Assembly (NCBI GenBank): GCA_943788115.1
Contig: CALSPA010000017.1
Location: 1 to 64,000, forward strand
Direction: 5' to 3'
From: an uncultured Flavobacteriales bacterium
GTDB taxonomy: Bacteria > Bacteroidota > Bacteroidia > Flavobacteriales_D > Parvicellaceae
Length of the DNA: 64,000 nt
The translations under genes and the position numbers were made by a program. The notes under the pieces were generated by a model. It did not search any database. It was given only the letters and a program-made list of their open reading frames with translations, and had not been told where the DNA came from. The stretch's first letter is position 1. Each line of letters begins with the position of its first letter. Of this stretch, positions 56,532 through 64,000 are shown piece by piece.

Positions 56532-58758
56532 GAATTGTTGACCACCTAATAAGGTCGGATCTGAAGTACTGTAATCACTGTAATTATTATAACCATAAGA
56601 AATAACCATAAAGTAATATTTCTTAAAGTTCACTAAAGTTAAATCCCCCTGTGCAAATGCATCTTGTGTTACTTTAAATGAATGCTTAATCCCTTCATCT
56701 GTACCATTTACCATTTCTGTTGGAATTCCAGCACCTAAATTATCATCGAAAGGATAATTAATAAGCTGATTTACACCATCTTTAATATCACATTGAGCGA
56801 TTAATCTAGCTCTATCAACATCGCTAAGCTCTGAAGGATCGACAGAAGCATCAACAACTTGATAAATTTGATAACCTTGGAAAACGTATTTAGCAGAATC
56901 TTCTGAAATGCCGTAAGAAACAATAATAGGATCTAATTCCTCATATGCCTCAACTGTTTCTGTTTTATTCAAGTACAATAATAATTCTTTGTCTAGCTCT
57001 TGAATAGCCATTTCAGGAGAATCTGGCCCATTTAATATTCTAAAGCAGTTGTCAAACAAAGCCTGTGCTTTATCATCTGCTTTTTTCACCAATTCAACAG
57101 ATTGAAAAGGATCTCCAGAAGATGCTTTAGCATAAACAACACCAAAAGTAATGTTATTTAAAGCTCCCGGTTCTAACGTAAATGGCCCTGCTGCCTGAAC
57201 AAACCTTCTGTCCCCTTTAGGATTGGCAGTACTTCCAAGTCCAGTAGGAGATTGTTCGCTCCAGAAAAACCCAGGATCTGTACCTCCGGTCGCCCAATTG
57301 TAGGGATCGCTATCACCAGGAAAACAATAATCAGTTAAAATAGTAGTTGCATTAGCATCCGATGAGATTACCTGTTCCACCGTAAACAAAAGGAGTGTTA
57401 TCTTTCCATTTACCTTTCATGTAATTGTAAAATTCGATTGCGATTCCTGGATCACCATAAATATTACCTGGAAGTGTTCTATCGAAATAAGTGAAACGTT
57501 TCATTCCATACCTTTCATTGTCTATAGTACCATCACCGTAACCAATACCTAGACCTTTATATGGTATACCTAAATTGGCATTTGCTAAACTTATATCTGT
57601 GGTTAAAGGGTTATCTAAACCGTCATTATCTTGATACGGTCCTTCAAAGAAATCCACTCCAATTGCCGGAGGATTTGCACCTATTGCTTGAGCACCATTA
57701 CAACCGTCATTATCAATTGCATCTGCATTGTAAGAATATCCTAATCCTCTTTCTACATCACAACCAACATAATCATCTTCAGAACAACCTATGTCAGAAT
57801 CAACCCAGACAGCGAAAAATGTATTGGTAAGTTCTTGAGTTGATCGATTAATCATTTCATAATTATAAAATGTCATGGAGTTAATTTCATCGTTAGTTGC
57901 AAAAGCAAATGCTTGAGCTCTAATTTCCATACCAATTGGATCACCTCCAGTTTCTGTGTGAATATTACCCTTATCATTAAACACCCACCACATGTTATAA
58001 TCTCCATATAATGTTACCTTTCTATTGGTTCTACAATCTATCTCTCCTGCTAAATCGTACCAAGGGTAATCACCATTTTGTGGGTCGTAAACTCCTGGAA
58101 TAGATCCGGGCCTATCATAAAAAGGAGCTAAATAAAAATCCTGGAATAATCCTTGATCACCATGAGCTGGCCATGTTAAAATACTAGAAGGAATAGAATA
58201 ACCTGGAAAATCTACATTTACATCACAATCTGGATCTTGAGAACATTCATACCATGAATTAAATTGCTCTACTTCTTGTCTTGTGGTAATGTAAAATTGA
58301 TCGTATTTAACACATTCTTCAGGCTCAATTTCAGCTGGACCGTAATCTAAATACCCTAAATTAATATTTCCTGTACCTGGAATTGTTGACAATGGACCTG
58401 TCCAAAAATCGTTTCCAGATCTAAAAGTTAAAGCAGCTAATTTCAGCTGGTTGTTAACATCTAAACCTCCCATCCAAAGTGCTCCGGCATAAATTACCCT
58501 TTCACCTGAGCCTTTAGGAACTTCATAAGCGGCATCATTCTTTGACCTATCTTGCCACATAGAACCACCTGTTTCAATCAATGCAGAAACATTGTTAAAC
58601 TCTAAAATTTTCCTACCAGTAGCAGGAGTACAATTTGCAGCTTTAAGCTGTAATGAGCCTGTATTGCCGCTAACACCCGATTTAGAAGGATCGTTCCATG
58701 CTTTAACAGATGTTAAAACAAAAACTAAACCTACAAATAATGAAACTATTTTTCTCAT
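54585..58758 (-). CDS. Giant secreted protein B with a T9SS-like C-terminal domain (frame broken by one insertion)
   Basis: Paralogue of protein A, about 1390 residues. It starts with the signal peptide MRKIVSLFVGLVFVLTSVKAW. The N-terminal half is similar but not identical to A (for example YAGALWMGGLDVNNQLKLAAL), with DNDG-type acidic segments. The last 648 residues match A almost exactly and end RPPDLDNF. The frame breaks after GGTGN, where an extra base at 57366 is revealed by alignment with protein A; without it the protein reads on through SSDANATTILTDYCFPGDSDP. It lies 32 bases downstream of the TonB receptor and 33 bases before the PorV-like gene, so the three probably form one operon. 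Confidence 0.82.
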
Positions 58759-58790
58759 ATTATTAATCTTTCAATTTCTTTTATTCAATC

Positions 58791-61700
58791 TTAAAAATCT
58801 AATTTAACACCTAAACGAATTTGTCTTGGAATTCCATAGTTATATGGATTATCTGCCTTCATTGCATAGTAGTACCTAAAAGTTTGTTCATTGTTTTGCG
58901 TACTAATTGCATTTTGAAATTCAGCTGCATTTAAGTATCCATCATCATCAACATTTCCTGTTGCTCTAGAAACATTAAGTATATTAATAGTGTTAAATAA
59001 GTTTCTTACTAGCAAATAAACATTAAGGTTTGCAGATTTACTTTTCTCTTCTCCAAATTTCAAAATAATATTTCTATCAATTTGTAAATCTGCTCTAAAT
59101 TGCCAAGGCTTTCTAGATCCGAAAGGTTCACCTTCAAGAACTGCTTGAGGAGGAGCTAAAAGAGCTGACCCAGTAATTCTTTCTTGACGAGAATAAGGTG
59201 TTCCTGATGCAAAATTAGCTACAAGATTAGCACCAGTGTTCTTAAGTATTTTTTTACTGCCAATCATTGGCCCATTATAATCCTTACCATCACCATATCT
59301 ATAATCTAAAGTTGTAACAATTTGATGTCTTTGATCATAGTCAAATGGATAGATAGTTCTTAAGTTAGGAGCATCAGATGCAATTAAAGTTTGAGCTGCA
59401 TAAGGATTAGAACCCGTTCCATCAGCAAATTGTAATGTATATGATGTTCTCATAGTTATATTTCCAGATCTTCTTAAATCATAAGCAACAGTAATACCTT
59501 TTACAGTACCAAAGTCAATGTTACCCCATGTTGTATAAGTTTGAGGGTATGCTCCAATTTTATTAACTAAAGCAACCTGATTTCTCATCTCTCTGTAGAA
59601 TGCAGATATTTTAAGAGATGAATTTTTATTTAAAACCTGTTGGAAACCTAGTTCGTAATCTATTGTTTTTTCAGGCTTTAGATCTGGGTTATTAACAATA
59701 CCTACATTACCTGTTTCAAGATAATAATAGCTAAATGGATTTAATCTATTCCCAGTTGTTGGTCTTTTAGTTAACACATCATAATGAGCAAAGAACAAAG
59801 CTTCATCAGAAATTGGAAATGAAAATGCAATTCTAGGCATTACGTTAATTTGAGGTTTGTAATCCTCAAAAGCGGAAGAACTAACATTGTCAGTTGGTGA
59901 AACGTCTTGAGCTAAATAAGGCTGAGGAATAACAAACCCACTAGGAATAATATCCTCTAAGTCGTTTACAGCAACCCCTTGAGCTGTGTACCATTGATCT
60001 CCACTTCTATATCCATTAATACCAGTTGGTTGATTAACATCATTAACATATACAACAGCATCAGAAGGGATATTTGATGGATGAATAATATCTTGACCGT
60101 CCAATTCGCTTACTTCAGCAGCTGTTCTTGTAGGGTAAAGTGAAAATTGATCTTTTAAAACATTTTGATTTGCATCAAATCTATCAATTCTAATACCTAC
60201 GTTAAAGATCAAATCATCAAAAGAAAATTTATCCATTATGTAACCCGAAATGTAAATAGGTTCAAATGCGCCAACAGGTCTTGTGAAATTACCAAGTTCA
60301 TCTTTTGCAGTAAAAAACTCATCAAAGCTAGGTCTTCCAGAAATCTTTTTACCAGTATGATCATATCCGTAGTAAGTGACATAACTATCTCCCTGATTTA
60401 GCAACTCGTCAGCACTGAACATCTCCAAAGTTAATTTTGTTGGATCTAAAGCATCTACATTAACAAAAGCTGTTCCATCAGTATTCCAACCTAGAGCTTG
60501 TCTTACATTGTAATCGAAAAAAGATTGAGCATCACCACCAGAGTAATCTCCAGGAGCACCATTAAGAGTAGCAAAATCAACATTTAATAAAGAACCAAAA
60601 TATGTTAAGGAAGCTTGAGATTCATCAAGAGCCCTACCATAATCAGTATGAGAATTTGTAAGTTGTCTCATTAAACCCCAAAGACCTACAGGAGAGACTC
60701 CGAAATATCTATCTGAACGTTGCTCGTATTCAAAACCAATAGATAAAGCATGGTCACCAATATCTGCAGAACCTATTCCTGTAACACGAAATTGATTGGT
60801 ATTTTGTTTACTAGAAGAGTTGTATGCATAACCGATATTTCTCCATAATCCGTAAACGTCTGCAGGAAGCATTCCATTTAATAATGCACCGCCATCTAAT
60901 AATTGAGTATAATTCTCATAATTACCAGGAACGTTATCATATAGCGTAAAATATTGATTGGTAATTGCAGCCATATCGTTATTAGCTTCTGAAGGAGTAA
61001 ATGTCACTTCAACATCATTAACACCATTCTGAACACGATCTATAACACCATTACCATCAAAATCCGTAAACTCATAAGATCTTTCTTTTTCTATGTCAAA
61101 TCTACCTAGGTATCCATAATTGAAATAATTATCACCATGGGTATTGTCTTCAGCAAAAGAATTAGTTTGTGAATAATCAACCATTAAAGTATAAAAAGCG
61201 TTTTTTACACCGCCTTTCTTTGGTTGCTCGCCTTCTTCAAGAACTTGCTGAAATCGTTGAGTGAATTTCCCATATACTCTCCAGTCAATATTTCTAAACT
61301 GACCATAATTATCGTAATTAAAAACAGAGCTTGAAAAATTAGGGGAAACTCTAGTAGAATAAGCCCCTGAACCACCAAAAGTAATGTTCATATTAGGACC
61401 TGCATTAACATCAATTTTACCGTTTAAAGAAGCATTTGTACTAGAAGCATTTTGTCTAAATTTAACAGTTTCAAAATCGTTAGGACTTAAAAAATCTGTG
61501 TTGTAAAATGCTCCAAACCCAAGACCAGTTGGTCTAAGAGGGTTAGCTATTAGAGAATCTCTCATTGAAGGCTTAAGTCTGTATTGATCAATACCTAGTG
61601 GTCTTCCGTCAACAATGTTACTGAAATTACCAGAAACAAAGAATCCTAAAATTGGATCTGTTTTCTTTCCAGTGCTATCTTTTCTCATTAACAAAGGTCC

Positions 61701-62489
61701 TGATAAAACACCTTCAAAAAGATTATAACCATAATTATCTAAACCATAGGTGTTATCACCAAGTTTAAATCCAGATGTTACAGCTTCAACACCACCAAAA
61801 TAAAATCTTGAAGCACCTCTAGTTGTAATAGAAATAATACCACCAGTTGCATCTCCATAGTTAGCTGGAACACCACCAGTCATTACACTTACCTCTTCAA
61901 TTGCTGATTTAGGCAAAGAAGTAGAACCCCTAACCTTAATTCCATCTATATAATAGTAAGTTGCATCACCTCTTGATCCTCTAACAGACGTAATGTTACC
62001 ATTACCATCTGACTGAACACCACCAACAGTAGTAGCAATAGATGCCGCAGAACGACCAGGCATTTTAGCTAAATCTTCACGAGTAACAGTTCCACCTGAA
62101 GCACCACCATCTTTATCAATTAATGGGACTTTGTAAAAAACGACCTCTACTTCACCAAGTAATTCTGTGGCTTCTTTAAGTTGAATTGGGTCTAAAGGTA
62201 ACAGCTTACCACCTTTAACAACTAAACCTTCTACTCTGTAAGTTTGATAACCAACAAACTTAACTTCTAAATCATAAGAACCTGCATCTAGATTACTAAT
62301 CTTAAATTGGCCCTCCATATCAGTGGTTGCACCACCTTTAATATTACCAAATTGATATATAGCAACATTAACAAAAGGCATTCCTTCAGACAATTCATCC
62401 AAGACCTTTCCCTTGATACTTCCCTGAGAAAAAGCAGTTGAAATTGCTAAAAAAGTTAATAAAAATGGTAGCGTAAATCTTTTAAACAT
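58791..62489 (-). CDS. TonB-dependent receptor with carboxypeptidase-regulatory-like N-terminal domain
   Basis: An outer-membrane active transporter of 1232 residues. The signal peptide ends at STAFSQ. A CarboxypepD_reg-like domain follows (GSIKGKVLDELSEGMPFVNVAIY ... YDLEVKFVGYQTYRVEGLV). The plug domain includes REDLAKMPGRSAASIATTVGGVQ and SVRGSRGDATYYYIDG. The 22-strand barrel ends with a terminal Phe (RLGVKLDF). No SusD-like partner is nearby, so it is not a classical glycan SusCD pair. It is the first gene of the operon with proteins B and the PorV-like protein. Confidence 0.92.
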   Translation of the reverse strand: MFKRFTLPFLLTFLAISTAFSQGSIKGKVLDELSEGMPFVNVAIYQFGNIKGGATTDMEGQFKISNLDAGSYDLEVKFVGYQTYRVEGLVVKGGKLLPLDPIQLKEATELLGEVEVVFYKVPLIDKDGGASGGTVTREDLAKMPGRSAASIATTVGGVQSDGNGNITSVRGSRGDATYYYIDGIKVRGSTSLPKSAIEEVSVMTGGVPANYGDATGGIISITTRGASRFYFGGVEAVTSGFKLGDNTYGLDNYGYNLFEGVLSGPLLMRKDSTGKKTDPILGFFVSGNFSNIVDGRPLGIDQYRLKPSMRDSLIANPLRPTGLGFGAFYNTDFLSPNDFETVKFRQNASSTNASLNGKIDVNAGPNMNITFGGSGAYSTRVSPNFSSSVFNYDNYGQFRNIDWRVYGKFTQRFQQVLEEGEQPKKGGVKNAFYTLMVDYSQTNSFAEDNTHGDNYFNYGYLGRFDIEKERSYEFTDFDGNGVIDRVQNGVNDVEVTFTPSEANNDMAAITNQYFTLYDNVPGNYENYTQLLDGGALLNGMLPADVYGLWRNIGYAYNSSSKQNTNQFRVTGIGSADIGDHALSIGFEYEQRSDRYFGVSPVGLWGLMRQLTNSHTDYGRALDESQASLTYFGSLLNVDFATLNGAPGDYSGGDAQSFFDYNVRQALGWNTDGTAFVNVDALDPTKLTLEMFSADELLNQGDSYVTYYGYDHTGKKISGRPSFDEFFTAKDELGNFTRPVGAFEPIYISGYIMDKFSFDDLIFNVGIRIDRFDANQNVLKDQFSLYPTRTAAEVSELDGQDIIHPSNIPSDAVVYVNDVNQPTGINGYRSGDQWYTAQGVAVNDLEDIIPSGFVIPQPYLAQDVSPTDNVSSSAFEDYKPQINVMPRIAFSFPISDEALFFAHYDVLTKRPTTGNRLNPFSYYYLETGNVGIVNNPDLKPEKTIDYELGFQQVLNKNSSLKISAFYREMRNQVALVNKIGAYPQTYTTWGNIDFGTVKGITVAYDLRRSGNITMRTSYTLQFADGTGSNPYAAQTLIASDAPNLRTIYPFDYDQRHQIVTTLDYRYGDGKDYNGPMIGSKKILKNTGANLVANFASGTPYSRQERITGSALLAPPQAVLEGEPFGSRKPWQFRADLQIDRNIILKFGEEKSKSANLNVYLLVRNLFNTINILNVSRATGNVDDDGYLNAAEFQNAISTQNNEQTFRYYYAMKADNPYNYGIPRQIRLGVKLDF

Positions 62490-62501
62490 ATACTAAATTT
62501 A

Positions 62502-62513
62502 AGTTGTACAACT
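62502..62513. promoter_or_regulatory. 12-base palindrome upstream of the TonB receptor gene
   Basis: AGTTGTACAACT is a perfect palindrome 12 bases before the start codon of the receptor gene. It could be an operator for a dimeric regulator or chance in AT-rich DNA. No TAnnTTTG element is evident close by; the rest of the 228-base gap shows only AT-rich sequence. Confidence 0.3.
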
Positions 62514-62717
62514 GAAAAAAATTTTCATTTTAAATCGTTGTTTCCTATTTTCGAACAACACACAAAGAAAACAATTCTTCTCTAAATTTTAACATTTTTT
62601 TAGAATTTTTTAAATCATAATGTTAATTTATTCTATAATAAAATTATAAAATATTAATAGTCAGTAAAGTAAATTTTAATTTAAAGGTCGATATTATTGA
62701 GTTTTCGGTAAAATAAA

Positions 62718-63026
62718 TCATTGCTTTCTAAATAATTTCCTCCAAAATGATTCACTTCGCTTGCCTTTTTTAATTCTTTTCGATTTTTTATTTGACTTTT
62801 TCATCATTTTACGAGTGCTTTTGTCTTGCAATTTTTTGTGCCCTTTCAACAAATCCTTTTCGGCATTTTTTTGATCCTTAACCTTTTGCTCTTCTAGTTT
62901 ATTTAGCCGTTTTATTTGCTGTTTAGTATTACCTGTCTTGGGTTGTTTTACTTTTTGACCGACAATAGAATTTACTCCAGTAAAAATGAACAATGCAATT
63001 AAAATTAAAAAAATACGTTTTTTCAT
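62718..63026 (-). CDS. Small lysine-rich secreted protein
   Basis: A 102-residue protein with a signal peptide (MKKRIFLILIALFIFTGVNSIVGQ) and a mature part extremely rich in Lys and Arg, with Gln- and Asp-containing helical repeats (QIKRLNKLEEQKVKDQKN) and a tail KSKRIKKGKRSESFWRKLFRKQ. I do not recognise a family. The charge suggests binding to nucleic acid, polysaccharide or the membrane surface. Its ATG overlaps, in CATG, an ATG of the opposite strand. Confidence 0.65.
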   Translation of the reverse strand: MKKRIFLILIALFIFTGVNSIVGQKVKQPKTGNTKQQIKRLNKLEEQKVKDQKNAEKDLLKGHKKLQDKSTRKMMKKSNKKSKRIKKGKRSESFWRKLFRKQ

Positions 63027-63066
63027 GTACTATAAAATTATAATTTTACTTATTATAAAACCAATT

Positions 63067-63498
63067 TTGAAATTAAAAATCTCACATATAATTTTAGTCA
63101 TTACAGCTTCTTTATTCTTAAGCTCTTGTGTTAGGAACAACAACTTAGTCCCCTATGTTCCAGTAGATTTATACATAAATTTATATTTACCTAGCTATTC
63201 TAATCTGAATGCGATTGGAGGGTGGGCATACGTTTCTGGAGGAAGTAAAGGAATAATAATTTATAGACAAACTGCAGATGTCTTCTCAGCATATGACAGA
63301 CATTGTACTCATAACGCTGATAATCCTTGTGGAAGCGTTAATGTTGATTCTACCTCAACTTTTGTAGAGTGCACATGTGATGGTAGTCAATTCCAACTAT
63401 ATGATGGACTAGTAATTAATGGTCCTGCTGCATTCTCTTTAAAACCCTACAGAACATCTTACAGTCTCTCAAGTAATGTTGTTCATATATACAATTAA
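63067..63498 (+). CDS. Rieske-like lipoprotein with an altered cluster site
   Basis: A lipoprotein with lipobox LFLSSC about 20 residues from a TTG start (LKLKISHIILVITASLFLSSC). An upstream ATG at 63025 would add 14 residues in front of the signal peptide and would share its bases with the opposite gene's start. The Rieske fold is visible as YDRHCTHNAD and VECTCDGSQFQLYDG. The second ligand pair reads CTCD where a true Rieske protein has CxxH, so the last His is replaced by Asp. Similar Asp-containing proteins occur in Flavobacteriia from memory. Whether it binds a 2Fe-2S cluster is open. Confidence 0.78.
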   Translation: MKLKISHIILVITASLFLSSCVRNNNLVPYVPVDLYINLYLPSYSNLNAIGGWAYVSGGSKGIIIYRQTADVFSAYDRHCTHNADNPCGSVNVDSTSTFVECTCDGSQFQLYDGLVINGPAAFSLKPYRTSYSLSSNVVHIYN

Positions 63499-64000
63499 TG
63501 AAAAAATTTATTCTTCTATTTTGCCTGCCATTTTCTGTTTTAAACGCTCAATATGTTGAAACATTTAACAATGAACATTCAATTGGATTTGGATTTGGAA
63601 ACACTATTGGAGTAATTACTAATTTTATCTCGAGCACAAATAATAGAGCAGCCCTATTTATAGATTATAAACAAAGAGCTGACAGTATTAATTCTTTAAG
63701 GTTAAATGTGATTTGTGACTTACCTTTTAGAGAAAACAACATAACAGAGCTCAATAACTGCTTCATAAGTGCAGGATTTGAAAAAAGGCTTTTATTTATT
63801 AATAATGAGAAAATTAATCTCTATTATGGAGCAGAAATTTATTACAAAATGAATATTAAAAAAGGAAGGTTAATTCCATTTTCAACATTACAATATGGTT
63901 TTGGAATTATGGGATTATGTGGAATAGAATATTCAATAAATGAATTGTTTTCATTTTGTTCAGAGATTGCAATAGGAACAGGTTTGCATCAGAATAATGA
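63498..64000 (+). CDS. Predicted outer-membrane beta-barrel protein (partial, runs off the window)
   Basis: An open frame of 167 codons that starts at an ATG overlapping the stop of the Rieske-like gene (TAATG) and continues past the window end. It encodes a signal peptide (MKKFILLFCLPFSVLNA-Q) and strands with alternating Gly and aromatic residues (SIGFGFGNTIGVIT, YYGAEIYYKMNI, LQYGFGIMGLCGIEYS) like an outer-membrane barrel. No family is recognisable from this part. Confidence 0.72.
   Translation, partial: MKKFILLFCLPFSVLNAQYVETFNNEHSIGFGFGNTIGVITNFISSTNNRAALFIDYKQRADSINSLRLNVICDLPFRENNITELNNCFISAGFEKRLLFINNEKINLYYGAEIYYKMNIKKGRLIPFSTLQYGFGIMGLCGIEYSINELFSFCSEIAIGTGLHQNN

Noticed and set aside
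49183-58758. Composite transposon or insertion sequence flanked by the 1.95-kb repeats
   Set aside because: No transposase, terminal inverted repeats or target duplication is visible, and the repeats are the ends of two coding genes.
1-64000. tRNA, rRNA or CRISPR loci
   Set aside because: No cloverleaf-like sequence, rRNA motif or spaced direct repeats were noticed on either strand; gene-free gaps are too short for most of them.

Overview
The window is AT-rich chromosomal DNA from a member of the Bacteroidota, most likely a Flavobacteriia-like (probably marine) bacterium. The signs are: a fused str-S10-spc ribosomal cluster with no tuf between fusA and rpsJ; TTG/TAnnTTTG promoters; weak or absent Shine-Dalgarno sequences; a DUF4290-murA pair; a MurA with Asp at the usual Cys position; DnaJ with half of its zinc centre; and a TonB-receptor/PorV-like/giant secreted protein locus. 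No tRNA, rRNA, CRISPR array or insertion sequence was found.

Layout. 1-10.8 kb (minus): rpsL to rplR, 21 translation genes read from one consensus promoter at 10.85 kb. 11-16 kb (plus): PcrA/UvrD helicase, DUF4290 protein, murA and a TlpA-like thiol oxidoreductase; the last two are each broken by two single-base insertions. 16-21.2 kb (plus): grpE-dnaJ, a NatAB-like ABC exporter and a sigma-54-type response regulator without a DNA-binding domain. 21.2-27 kb: alaS (minus), then an M23 peptidase, a MerR-type regulator, a BAX inhibitor-like protein and fabD (plus). 27-35 kb (minus): a surface-polysaccharide precursor cluster (YwqE-like phosphatase, RfbB, TviB/WbpA-like and WbpB/D/E-like enzymes for a di-acetamido uronic acid, UDP-xylose synthase, UDP-glucose dehydrogenase). 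35-37 kb: an outer-membrane protein and WaaA. 37-40.7 kb (minus): lgt followed by an ABC transporter with a His-rich loop and a DUF3299-like protein, resembling zinc-responsive loci of Gammaproteobacteria. 40.8-44.3 kb (plus): SulP transporter, MBL/rhodanese protein, thioredoxin. 44.3-47.7 kb (minus): OppC-like permease, GT2 glycosyltransferase, flippase-like membrane protein, divergent from ruvC. 48-49 kb: HIT protein and greA. 49-62.5 kb (minus): TonB-dependent receptor, giant secreted protein B, PorV/PorQ-like protein, giant secreted protein A. 62.7-64 kb: a lysine-rich secreted protein, a degenerate Rieske lipoprotein and a partial outer-membrane protein.

Two themes stand out. First, proteins A and B share a nearly identical 1.95-kb 3' half (about seven differences by eye), while their 5' halves have diverged. 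The shared half has a different codon style from its neighbours, which suggests recent gene conversion or module exchange. Second, eight single-base frame disruptions occur in six genes. All are insertions and none is a deletion. Essential murA is among the genes hit, so assembly error is more likely than decay. For these six genes I give the full repaired span. No gene-free stretch exceeds 300 bases.
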